DNA of 64,000 bases from Helianthus annuus (Eukaryota; Streptophyta; Magnoliopsida; Asterales; Asteraceae): assembly GCF_002127325.2 (NCBI RefSeq), contig NC_035448.2, positions 125,538,180 through 125,602,179 on the forward strand, in the 5' to 3' direction. Positions 47,410 through 58,697 of this stretch are shown here, one piece after another; position 1 is the first letter of the stretch, and each line of letters starts with the position of its first letter. The notes below the pieces were generated by a model. The model was given only the letters and a program-made list of their open reading frames with translations, did no database searches and was not told the origin of the DNA. Position numbers and translations under genes: made by a program.

Positions 47410-49293
47410 TATGTTTGTTTGGTAAATCTACAGGTGATATCTTTAAATTGTTATAGTTTGATTTACAAGTGATTATGGTTGGTGAGTGAACCTGTAAGTG
47501 ATTGAAAGAGGTTTTCATTGACAGATGGTTAATCAAAGTCATTAAGTTGAATTTGATTAGACCATACTTACAAGTGGTATTATGGAGAACAAATGATGAG
47601 TTTATCCCCTAACCTACAAGTGGTTAGAAAATCAACAAAACTAATTTTCCGGAAAAACCATTTGATTAAAACAAACTTAAGTATTTTGAAATCACAATGG
47701 GAAAATAGTTTGTTGTGAGGGGGAGTTCTGATTGTTTATGCCGAGTGGATGACGATTTGAAGTGATTTGATATCAGTTGTCAATTTGTTTGTACAGTTTG
47801 TTTTCAAATTTTCCTTTAAATGTGTTTGCATTTTAGGGGGAGTAAAAATTTCACAGAAAATCCAAAAACATTAGAAAATTTGAAAAAGACAAAAACATGA
47901 TAAAATCAAAAATGAGTTTTGTTGTATAAAAGAGGAAATGATAGTACATCAGTGGACGATCACGGCATGCTAAAAAATTGGAAAGTTAAATAGTGATAAA
48001 CGGTCTCACTGATGATGTGTCAGTAGGTTTTTGCACATTTAATAGATTGTGACGAGATATAAACCTAAATTTCAAACTTGCTTAATTCGTGGGTAACATC
48101 TCTCGGATATATGGGTAACCCCCGAAATCTTGTTTGAAGGACCCCTCTTTCTGAGATACTAGGTCTTTATGCTTAGTGATATCTGGGGTATTATCCCGGG
48201 ACTTCTGATAATGCGGAAGCAATGGCCTAGTCCCCGGATAATACTTTCCGCAAATGCTTGAAAAAGCGCCGCCTCAGCAAATCGATGAAACAATAAAATT
48301 GATAGTCATTGCTGTTGTAAAAAAGATCCTCTAAAGGGGACCCACCAAAAGTCGAGCCGTCATCTCTCTGCTGAACGGAAGTTCTGACCTGAGCTCTCAC
48401 GGTTTCGCATCTAACCCCTTACAGATATCATCTAGGTATACTCACCTGTAAGACTGAATATAGGGATCTGGATACGAGAGTATATTCTGAGGTGGGACAC
48501 GCGAATAAGTTTAAGTCTCTAAAACATTAATCTCGTATCTCGAAACAGTTGAACTTTGTGTGAAAATTTAAGTGGATCTGTAAACTGACAATCTAAGTGA
48601 ATCGTTTAGAACTTAAAATGTTTAAAGGTTAACGGTGTTGGTGATTTGTCTCAGAAACTGATATGATCCTCTTACACAAACTCACAAAAATATTGTATGT
48701 AAATATTTCTTTTTTGCATTTCATTTCGGTTATTTCACAAAATTCCAAAAAGATTTTCAGTGTGTTTTAGCAAAATTTTTTGAAAAATCCAAAAAGATTT
48801 TCGACAACTGATATTGAAGAGCTGATTATCAAAATTCAAAGTGCTGAACATGATGAACTGGTTTGGGAGAGTTTGATTGAAAATTTTTTCAGAGAAATGA
48901 AATTTATTGTAAAAAATGATTTTCACAGTTATTCTGATTGTATAGTTGAAAGAAGGGGAGTCAGTGTTGGTGTATACTATTTTAAAATTTGTTAATATCT
49001 TATTTTTATAAATCTTATGTTTTGGGTAGAGGATTTGCAGGAAAGCCTGGATTCTGATTGAGAGTAGCGAGCCAGGTTGCGATCCTGATTCTGTAAATGT
49101 CAATCTATGATCCAAGCATGTTTTGAGGAGGAGTCTGTTAGAGAGAGTTTGGAAAGTTATCTGTTGGTGCTGATATTCAAGAGAGAAAGAGTGTGACAAG
49201 ATCCAGATAGAGATTATGGAAGCCCGAAGACTGATCAAGACTGAAGATGTGAAGACTCGACACTGAAGACTCGTCAACATCTGAGGGGGAGTC
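47410..49293 (+). other. 3' non-coding part of the copia element
   Basis: This occupies the place where protease, integrase, RT and RNase H would lie, but I find no trace of them in any frame. Five copies of a TACAAGTGGT-like motif (CTACAGGTGATA, TTACAAGTGATT, TTACAAGTGGTA and similar) occur at 47430-47630. GGGGGAGT polypurine-like stretches occur at about 47720, 47836 and 49286; only the last abuts the LTR. A 71-codon open frame at 48780-48995 has no recognisable motif. Confidence 0.7.
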
Positions 49294-49740
49294 TGTTGGT
49301 GCATACATCTGTCGACTTCGTCTTGTACCGAGTCTTGTATTAGTATTGTTAGATCAGGGCGCGTTGTACGAGAAAATAGCAGTGTTAGGTTTGTTTAAAT
49401 GCTGATTTCGCTCCTACAGCTGATTCCGCTCCAAATGTCATGTGATCACTTTCGAGTGGAATCACAAGCTGTTAATTCCGCCCCAAATGGTTCATGCGTC
49501 TCTCGAGCGGAATCAGGCCACTATATATAGTGTGCCTCGAGCGAAATCAGTAAGAACGTTCTTGTTTCCGGTACCGAACTGCTGCCGAAGTGCCGCTTGA
49601 CTGTAATCAGTGTGAAATCATCAATACAAGGCAAAGTTAAGTATATCAAGCTGCTTTTCAAGTCCGTTTCTTATTTTCCGCATCTGAAACGGATTAGAAC
49701 TCTTCCGATTGACTCGTTTGGGTCAGCACGTGATCCTACA
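49294..49740 (+). repeat. 3' LTR of the gag-only copia element (447 bp)
   Basis: It matches the 5' LTR with a few substitutions and one missing 12-base repeat, and the motif cluster around the TATA box is kept. The polypurine tract GAGGGGGAGTC directly precedes it. Confidence 0.93.
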
Positions 49741-50788
49741 GTTCTTCCTCTTCCACCACTTTCAAAAAACGATCCCCACACTTAGTTTCTTCGTCTGGTG
49801 TAGGGTTGCTCACCTCTGTCAGTTCACCTTTAAGTAGGGCATCCAAGTATGTTATATCCCCCTCGGGGTCTAACTCTCCTACCTCTTCATAGACTGGTAA
49901 ACCATCTAATTCTAAATCTAAAGACTCATCCTTCCCAGATAACACATTCTGTAAGTACTTATCTTCTACCTCTTCAGCAAACATAAAATCCAAGGACTCT
50001 CCCAAGTCTAACTCCTCTTCATTCGCTTCTTTCTTTACTAATGACCTCTGATACGCTACCCATTCTTCTTCATTTATCTCGTCATCAGAGTCACTCCCGA
50101 AATCATATATAATACCCTTCGGAATCGGAGGTGGGACTTCGTCGTCCATTTTCGTCTCCGTGACTGGAATGATCTCCTCAACTGACTCTTCTTCATATGG
50201 CAACTCTTTCCCCCGTTCTGGAAATGTTGGGATTAATTCTCCAGTAGAAAGCATGTAACCGAGGTAGTTACCTTCCGCATCATATGTATAACCGGTCGTC
50301 GGCTTCTCTGGCTGCACTTTCTCCTTTTCTACCTCTTCTTCTACTTCCTCTAGGTCTTCTCCCTTCCATCTCTTATATGCAGCCAGTTGCGTATCTATCT
50401 CTTCATTACTACATGAGAAATCAATTATGAACTGACCTGTATTCTCTTCTCGGTCTTCCTGCTGAACTGGAGGTGGGACTGAGACATCCATTGCAGTTTC
50501 CGGTTCTACCTGTGCTTTTAGGGCGTTCAGTGTTTTCCATATTTTAGCTGATTCAACTTCAAAAAGTTCTTGTTGTCGAAGCATTTCCTCAAAAAATAGG
50601 CTCCTTTCTGCTCGATGTGACTGCTGATACAGGTCATCATACTGATATGTGGAATACCCCTGCAAAGGATATGGTTGCGGCTGCACAAAAGGGTTAGTAT
50701 AATAATCTGCAGAGGACCCCTCATATTGTGGGCATTTAACTATAAAGTGGGGCCCTCCACAAATTTCATACATATTTACTAAACTCAA
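49741..50788 (-). pseudogene. Acidic gag C-terminal fragment of the Athila-like element
   Basis: The frame begins MSLVNMYEICGGPHFIVKCP, a CXXC-type knuckle typical of Athila/Tat gag, and continues as a very acidic, proline-containing region (VPPPVQQEDREE, EEVEEEVEKEKVQPEKP, FGSDSDDEINEEEW). It is cut by the copia LTR at 49740, and the continuation lies at 31579 and below. The usual N-terminal capsid half is missing: only about 130 bases separate the primer site from this knuckle. So the parent element already carried an internal deletion. About 348 residues remain open, with no internal stop. Confidence 0.8.
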
Positions 50789-50919
50789 TATAAATATAAT
50801 AAATAAATGAAACTAAAAGACACGGACAATTAAACCCCTACGACTCAATATACAAAAGCAAGTAGCACGTATGATGTCAACTAAGTCCAAACAAAGTAAT
50901 TAACGCAATCGCCAAAGAG

Positions 50920-50937
50920 TCCCCGGCAACGGCGCCA
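50920..50937 (-). other. Primer binding site of the Athila-like element (tRNA-Asp)
   Basis: On the minus strand TGGCGCCGTTGCCGGGGA is the exact complement of the 3' 18 bases of plant tRNA-Asp. This is the characteristic Athila primer site, and it lies six bases from the LTR. Confidence 0.95.
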
Positions 50938-50943
50938 AAAACT

Positions 50944-53004
50944 TGATGTGCTAAAAGTAGTTTAATAAAAACAACTAAAATTAACCTAAATCTAGACTCA
51001 AAGTAATACTCTAAACTTGACTAAACTACTAACCGGCAAGCAAACCGATCGACTCTAGTAAAGTTAAGTAAGTCCGGATATCGAACCCACGAGACTTAAT
51101 TAAATTACTAAGACTCTATCTAGACTAAGACTGACACGACTTACTAATTGGTTATTTGATTGGGGGGGGAGTTTACTAAAAATCCTAAAAACGCAAATAA
51201 AGATTAAACTAAATTAATTAAATTAACAAAACACGAACTTGGACGAAGACTTAAACCAGTGGCGATGAAGAATACCTAGGCTAGACGCAGGTTTAACTTA
51301 GAGCGGATTTCTGTTCGAAGCTAATGTGGTATGGAACCGGGATCTTTTGATACTAAACCTATTAAGACACCAACTAAGCCCCTCAACCCTACTCGAGGTG
51401 AAACTTATGGCACTACCTAGGCCGTTACGACTACCAGCTGTTAGATTTCCTTACAGTCCTCTAACTTCTTGAAAAGTGCCTTAATATGACAATCTACCTT
51501 ACAGCGAGAAAGTCTAAGGCAACTATGGATTCTAACTTGGTTTAATAGACAGGGGAATGGTTAGGGAACTAAGACCGATTTCTTACAAAACCTAATCCTA
51601 GCTATATACCAAACCAAGACCTATTAATAACCCCGAGCCTTACAGCGACAAGATTAGTAGAATACTTGATTTTATAAGATTACCGAATATTACTTCTAAG
51701 GTTATTCGCGCGATTTCACCTTAAAGAATTAAAGATTTATTACGTGATATAGACACTCACCAAAATCTAAAACCCTAGCACGACTCTATTATGTGATAAA
51801 GACCGTCACCAAGAATCGTACGAAGCAATAATCAATGATCAAACAATATCAAGCACGCATATACACCAAATCAAAGTACCATAATCGTTTACTTTTCAAG
51901 AAAACCGATAAACCACATTAAATACGAATAAAATCCAAACTTTATTAACCCACTGTCATAAGCCTAGGTAGTTTGAAGTATTTAGCCGCTAAACATGATC
52001 AAAAACATAATAACAATCATCAACAATTCTGAATTCATCGTGTAACAACTAAAAACGAATGAAAACTAAAGAAACATGAAGATTAAACCCGTAAACTTCA
52101 CTCCCGAGCGCTCCCGATCGTTACCCGATGATTCCTAGCAACCCGAATGCTTCAAGAACCTTCAATCAGCCTCTAGCAAAGCTCCAAGAACTCCAAAATT
52201 CGTAATTCATCTTCGTTCGTCTGATGTGCGGCTCCCCTTTTTGGTTGGCTGCCTCTTCTAATAAATATATCTGCTATTCCTTTCTTTTAATCGTAATGGG
52301 CTTGGCCCATATTCAGCCGTCCAACACTGCTCCTTTGTTCGTATCAAAAATTATTGGCTGCCTTCAAATAATAATATTGTATATTAAATTCGCCACCCCC
52401 AAAATATGATCGTGTGTATAATATAGTAAGATTATAGAGATCTGTATGGAATCAAATTCCTAAATCTCGAATGGGCCTGGGCTTATGATACTGCAGAATT
52501 GGCGATATCTATAAAACTTGGTCCAACGATTTCTTTTTTTATTGGTCAGCAACATATCCTTAGTCAACAATTTCCACACAAATTCACGTTTGTTTCACAT
52601 GGATTTTATATTGTGATGTCTTTAGGAATTAATTCCAACTTTCGCACTTACGGTCCCTCCACTTTTATCTTATGTCACAATTAATTTTTTACTTTCTATT
52701 TTCTCCATGCAAAATAATAGTAGCCGCCTCCAACAACAAGAATAATGCGGGAGCCCTTTAACATATAAAATGGAGATATTTCGGCCCATTCACAGAAAAT
52801 AACGGCAATTTTAAATCGGTCACTGGCGTTCTATTCTGTCCGACTGGCTGGTCATTTTCATATTACTCGTTTTTGCTCCATTTAAGGACCTGGCCCAACA
52901 CAAAATAATATAATATAGTACTAAAACTAAATAAAAAAAAATAAAACTTATACAAATATTATACAATTTACACGGGACAAATATGTATATTTTACCCCAC
53001 ATCA
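50944..53004 (-). repeat. 5' LTR of the Athila-like element (2061 bp)
   Basis: It is colinear with 28079-29683 but retains a segment (about 52185-52655) that the other LTR has lost. Many substitutions separate the two copies, so this is the oldest layer of the nest. Confidence 0.93.
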
Positions 53005-53480
53005 AGCGGTTTCCACACACTCTTTTCAATAAAGCTACTGCCCGAGCCGTTTCAATTAACTGCCCGAGCCGTTTCAAAGCTACACCCTCCAAGGAATTGA
53101 ATGCTAAGCCGATTCATTGCACGTGGCCCAATAAAGTAAAAAGTCCAAGCCATTACCACACCATGCATGTTCCGTTTCAACGCACGGGACCCAATAAAGA
53201 AGTCCAAGCCGTTTCATGCATGTGCCGTTTCAACCGACATTCATGCCGTTTCCGCTGCATGCCCAAGCCGTTTCCGCTGAATGTCCGAGCCATTTCCGTT
53301 CAATTGTTCCGATTAATTCGCTTTCACGTCAGTCCTTATCCAAGCCGTTTCAATTAAGTGTCCAAGTCGTTTGCAGGTGCTTTTTATGTCGTTTCCACCA
53401 TATGTCCAAGCCGTTTGACTGCACGTGTTCCAACAAAGTTGCTGTTCCCCGTCAGACGACATTCAAGCCGGGTCAAGAAG
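53005..53480. repeat. Cluster of CCGTTTCAA motifs upstream of the Ulp1-type gene
   Basis: About fifteen copies of (CC)(A/G)AGCCGTTTCA(A) and variants lie at irregular 20-50 base spacing (for example near 53046, 53070, 53207, 53227, 53247, 53267, 53345, 53411). CCCAATAAAG(T/A) and CATGCATGT recur between them. Similar GCCGTTT(T)CAA motifs lie at 18630-18660, before the plus-strand MADF relic. The open frames here are low-complexity by-products. Confidence 0.7.
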
Positions 53481-53655
53481 AACGCGCAGCCGTGTTCAAT
53501 ACATGTGACAAACACCAAAACACTTTCAAACTTTTCAAACTTTTTCTCACTTTGGAGCAATTAACTTGAAGACCTAACGTTGAAGATCCGAAAGATCGTT
53601 GACCCGTCTGGGACCACTAATCACACTTCTTCGACATTAGTTGTGGGCCCCCACT

Positions 53656-56600
53656 ATGGACTTCAGCCGACACGTGAACATGCCAAATTATTTCGTGAAC
53701 ATGCCAAACGACCAAGAGATGGAAGAAACTTCCATGGACCCCCCTCCATGCCCGGTAATGTTTGCGGATTATTGAATAAAAGATAAGATTTTTGTTTGAA
53801 TTCGTATACTATTTTTATTTGTTTTTTTTTTCTTCTTATATAGCAATCAACCATTAAAGTAAGAGAAAGGTTGTGTGTTTTACAATCTTTGCGTGACGTG
53901 ATGACTCTGGCGATCGAAACAGGGATTAGGCAAACGTGTTTCGGACCATATTTAGACAATAGATGCACCATATGTGATAGCCTTTATTTAATAGGCATTG
54001 CACAACTACAAATATTGACTCCTTTTCCCCGCCTTGGTATTTCGTATAGATTACGAGGGGAACTATTTACATTCACCCCTAAACAATTTTGTTTAATAAC
54101 GGGGCTACGTTTTGGGCACACTTCTTGGTCACCTATAGACAACCCGAACTCATTTAAAAACAGATATTTTCGACCTGGATCAACTGTTAGTTTTGGAAAA
54201 ATAATGTCTTTATTCGAGAATGTTCGGCAACTTAACGAAGATGACGCCCGAGGATATGTCTCCTCATGCTTATCGGTCAAGGTTTTTTGGGTTGGCAAAA
54301 AACCAATGTCGTTGATAATATGCTTTTAGACCTTGTGGATAATCTAGAAGAATTCAGACAATATCCACGGGGTAATTATTTTTGGGAAAGTACTTATAGT
54401 GCCATATATAATTTGCACAATCGGCAAAAAGAAGATGCTAAAGGTTTTTCTTTGTCGGGATTTGTCTGGCCCTTTAAGGTACCCGTGAATGTCAATTAAT
54501 ATAGTTATTTCGAAAATCATATAAAATTTCAATAAATTCTCTTATGTAGATGTGGGTGTTGGAGATTTTTCCTCAATTTAAGCATTCAAGGGAATGGTTT
54601 CAAGGTGAGACGATTTCTATATTTTTGGGATGGAAGAAGGGAAGAAGTTTATGAGGGTCACAGTGGACGGAATGCTTCAACTAGCTGCAAAGGTAAAAAT
54701 GTTTATCTTTAAATATAGATAATTCGTATATTACATTTTTCAGTATAATGTGTGGGCTATTTAGGTTGTTCATATTCTGTTAACAGGAAACCCAACAAAA
54801 TTTAAAATTGAACTGTTTAGGCTGTTAAACTTATAAAATTTAAAATTTTAATGTTTTTAACATTCTAAAATCACATTCTTGTATATTTTTGTGTGAACAT
54901 CCAGATGTAAATATTATAAAAAAAATTTGTTAAAACTTAATTGTTTTTTATTATTTTTAGTAGCTTTTCATATACAAAGTAATAAAGTTTAAAAAATAAA
55001 CATTTTTACTATTTATATTAATAAAGTTTATACGAATGAGTGTGAAAGGTTGGGTTGGGTTGGGTAGTTGGAAGAGAGAGAGATATTAATTTTTTATTAA
55101 TGGTTTTTGGTTTTAACATTGCAGAAATGTGAATTTAGGCCGTCTTTGTTTATATTGCCCACTGAAAATGAGTTGCGAAGCGCGAGGTATTTGTCTAGTT
55201 CAGATTATTTAGCCGCTGAACGTCGGATGTATGCCAGTGCAATGCCAGGCGAGAATCCGGTTCAAATGGCCACCGAAATACCCATTCAAATGCCCACAGG
55301 GTTCACGGGTCCAATTCAACCCGAAATGCAGCTTGCCACCGGTGTCGACCCACAAGAACAGATGGCGTCTGTAATGAACACTTTGTTTGGTGACGATGAC
55401 ACGAATGAAGGTTATAATCCGGCACCGGATCGACAGGAAATTCCGCAACAGAATTTTGTTCCCCCTCGGTCCACGTTTGGATTAAATTACGAGAATGAGC
55501 AGATTTCACAATTTAAATCACTCTTGGACGAGAAGCTGCACGAGAAAAACCGGAGACTGACCGATATGTTAAAGTTAGAGTTATTGAAAACATATCGGTG
55601 TTCCCTAAAACAACAAGCTGTCAGGACTCCGGCGACTGTACAAACGCCAAAAGAACAGTCGCACACTCAAAGTGATAATGTAATGTGGTTTGTGAATTTT
55701 TTTTATAATAACAATAACAATATCTACTAATAACCCTTAAGTTAACCGTCATGCTTTCTTGTAGGCTGTTGCTGATTCATTTATCAACTACGATAATGTC
55801 GATAATGCCTACCACGTCTCTATGTCCCCAATGATGAATGTAGATTTTGTAAGTTTTTCAATTTTATATATTTTTATATTTATGAAGCTAAAAAGTATTT
55901 ATTCTTATAAAACCATGAAATACTAATGTCACGAATTCATTTTTCAATACGTAACTTAGCCCGTGGCAGTGTTAAATTTTTGTTAATAAACAGTAATACG
56001 TTAACTTATATAAGTATTTATTACTGGTCACGTTTTTTTTATTATCACTATAAATATATAAAAATTCAGTATGATTTAATTGTTTACAAGTAAGTTAATA
56101 AAAATAAATTTTAGAAAGTGAAAAATTTCTTTCTATGTGTAAATATAAAAGAATTAAAATTTAAAGTAACTTTCTATTCATCGGTTATGTTTGAAATTAA
56201 TACATATATACAATATTTGTAGAATGAGGATCCTGAAATAATAAAATTGAGACGATCCGAAAGGCTTGTAAAGCCCGCTGCAGGTTTGCTATTCCCGTAT
56301 GTGGCTTACAAAAGATTGAAAGATAAACAAGCCAAAAAGTTAAGGAATGAGGATAGACAAATTGCGTTCATCAAGCTGTGGTATCCAGATAGTGGCAATA
56401 AACATCTTTCCCTAATAGTGAGGAATTGTGTCGGTCCAAATTTTTGGGAGTCATTGCTGGGCGAGGACGGTTGCGGCTGGTTAAGTGATGATGTAAGTAA
56501 TGGCGTCTGTATATAACAACCATAAATAAATAAATTTATATTTTTTTTGTATATTGTTTTCAAACTAACTTTAGAATGTTTAACAGCATATATTTGGGTG

Positions 56601-57322
56601 GATGATCCACTTGTATCATTCAAGAAATGAAAGTGATCCCTGGATTATTCTACCCTTATATTTTCAAAATTTTTTTCGATCGCGGGCTGTCGACCAGACC
56701 TTCACGGTTATTTCACTGGGCAGGTTGAACCTTTTCCACCAATAGATACTGTTGACGAGGTAATGTGGAACGAACGTATTGATTACTGGATAAATGTATT
56801 TCGTATTGAATTAATTTAATATTTTGCGTAATAATTATATAGGTTTACGTACCGTTGTATATACAAGGCCTCCACTGGTTTTTAGGCGTTTTCAACCTTG
56901 TCGATTACACGCTGACGTTATACGACAGGTATTAGCCCGATTTAACTGATTAGTACTCAAAATTACATGTTGCTAACTGTGTTAATTTGTTGCGGTTTTA
57001 GCCTTTTAATCTTCAATGCTTTGGAAAAGGAAAGAGCGGATGTGGTGTGTCATATAAATTTTGCGTTTGACCATTGGCTACGAATTCATGGTTATAATGC
57101 CGACAGACCATTACCGTTATATTATCCCTTCAAAGTTATTTATGAAACCGATGCTCCTCAGCAGTCCGGACCCTTGGGAGACTGTGGAGTTTGGGTTTGC
57201 ATATATCTTGACAGGTTTATAAATAAAAAACCGTTGAACGATGGTGAAGATACTCAGAAAACAGCGACACGAATGAGACGTCAACTAGCTTTACTATTTT
57301 ATGATTCTTTGTTACCGGATAG
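53656..57322 (+). pseudogene. DUF1985/Ulp1 (C48) protease-like gene, nine exons, one frameshift
   Basis: Proposed exons: 53656-53754, 53844-54478, 54550-54692, 55125-55679, 55765-55848, 56223-56492, 56587-56759, 56843-56928 and 57002-57322, all with GT-AG borders. Exon 2 encodes a DUF1985-type domain (FCLITGLRFG, GQGFLGWQK, YPRGNYFWESTYSAI) with one lost base near 54262. Exons 6-9 form the Ulp1 core: NFWESLLG-GWL, HIFGWMIHLYH, then GLHWFLGVFN (catalytic His), LTLYD (Asp), APQQSG (Gln) and GDCGVWVC (Cys). These SUMO-type cysteine protease domains occur in plants mostly as cargo of Mutator-like and related transposons; no transposase is visible here. Exon 3 also contains a TGA. The 3' end is cut by the LTR at 57323. 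So it is a recently disabled gene or a transposon-captured one. Confidence 0.75.
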
Positions 57323-57828
57323 TGTAACAACCCGCACTTCCGTGCATTGTTACTACTCGATATACTCGTTACAGCACCAGAGATTCGGATCATAATGTAC
57401 CCACATCAGTTACATCGCTATATCGCAATATTTTCGCATATTTTCGCATATTTTCGTATATTCTATCACTATCACATCACGTTACACTTACTGACAACCA
57501 TGAAGATGTCAAGTGAGGACCAATTCTACCCTCCTTGATAGCCGTGATGTGTCGCAGTGCAACTCATTACTTAAAATACATTAACGTTCACGATGACATT
57601 GAGAGAGGACCTATTCTACCCTCCTCGATGACCGTGAAGCGTCGAAAGGAAATCGAATACTCGAAACGAAACTCAGTTAATGTATCGCAACTTGGAAATA
57701 TAGATATGTAAATACGACCCAACGTAGCAAATTATAGTAAATATATGAAATATGGATGAGAATGTGTAACCAAACTATCGCAACGCTTAACGATCGAAAC
57801 GGAACGCCAAAACTTAGCTTGCCGAAGG

Positions 57829-57903
57829 CATCTGATCGAATGGCCATCCGATCGGACAGCCGTCCGATCGGACGGCCATCCGATCGGACAGCCATCCGAT
57901 CCA
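57829..57903 (+). promoter_or_regulatory. Upstream CCGATCGG motif cluster next to the TATA box
   Basis: About five near-tandem units of ATCCGATCGGACAGCC (15-16 bases) end about 33 bases before CTATAAATA. Confidence 0.85.
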
Positions 57904-58608
57904 AAGCACCACTTCACCTCCCTTCTCCTCTTTGCCTATAAATACCCCCCAGTCACATTAAGAACACTTGATGTGACTGCTGCTGTTCGACCAGACGCTC
58001 CAATCCCTTCATCTCTCGATTTCTCGCGATTCTTGTAAGTTTTCAACTGAAATCTTGTACTTCTTTGATCTACACGCACTCCTCCACCTTTCTATCTTTT
58101 AAATCTCAACTTTTAACCGTGAAATCAACGGATTTGAGGTGTTCTAGGGTGATGTCATCATGAAGTTCTTATGAACTTCAAGTGTTGGCCTCATTCCACC
58201 AAAAACAACTCAGATTCGAAGGATTTCCACAAGAATAAACAACATTTTCACAACAGAACTACACATAATCATGAATAAAAGGATTAAAAGATGGTTATCC
58301 AACTTTCTTTCAACTCTTTTACACTCAAAGCGCTCAAGACCGGTACAATCGGATCTTATACCGACCTTCTGCTCATTTCTAGTGTCATGTTGGTCCAAGA
58401 TCTGATTTCTAACGAAGAGACGACCAATTTCGGGTTAAACATGGAAAAACCGTCAAGAACGGCCAGATCTGATGGAACGAGGTGGTTCCCGGCCGTTAGA
58501 ACAAGTCGGACTTTATGGAATTTCAGTTGTTTAGCACGTCACAGCAACGTCTCGACCAAAACCACCGAAAAACCTTCAAACTTTGTCGAATACAGCTGGA
58601 CGGGCCAG

Positions 58609-58697
58609 CCGATCGGACAGGCCAGCCGATCGGACAGGCCAGCCAATCGGACAGGCTAGCCGATCGGGCAGCCCATCCGAACGGGCCGGCATTCGAT
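58609..58697 (+). repeat. Downstream CCGATCGG motif cluster
   Basis: About six units of CAGCCGATCGGACAGG and variants, some 670 bases downstream of the TATA box and therefore probably transcribed. Confidence 0.85.

Larger units (their letters stand above)
31580..49740 (+). mobile_element. Gag-only copia-type element, TSD GTTCT, carrying element B
   Basis: The LTRs run TGTTGGTGCATACATC...GATCCTACA at 31580-32038 (459 bp) and 49294-49740 (447 bp; it lacks one GAGTCTTGTATC repeat). GTTCT flanks both ends (31575-31579 and 49741-49745). A tRNA-Met primer site and a GAGGGGGAGTC polypurine tract are in place. Without element B it is about 7.2 kb. It encodes one gag-like protein of 1270 residues and no protease, integrase, RT or RNase H, so it must depend on enzymes from another element. 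The classification as copia rests on gag similarity and small LTRs, since there is no pol to confirm it. Confidence 0.9.
28079..53004 (-). mobile_element. Athila-like Ty3/gypsy element, internally deleted, TSD AGCGG, hosts the nest
   Basis: The LTRs begin TGATGTGCTAAAAG and end ACCCCACATCA. AGCGG flanks the whole element at 28074-28078 and 53005-53009. The minus orientation is set by a tRNA-Asp primer site next to the right LTR, a polypurine tract (GTGTGGGAATATT read on the minus strand) next to the left LTR, and a minus-strand gag fragment. Without the inserted copia element the internal region is only about 3.1 kb, with no protease, RT or integrase, so this is a non-autonomous deletion derivative. 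The copia insertion lies just after the acidic gag fragment. Confidence 0.92.
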
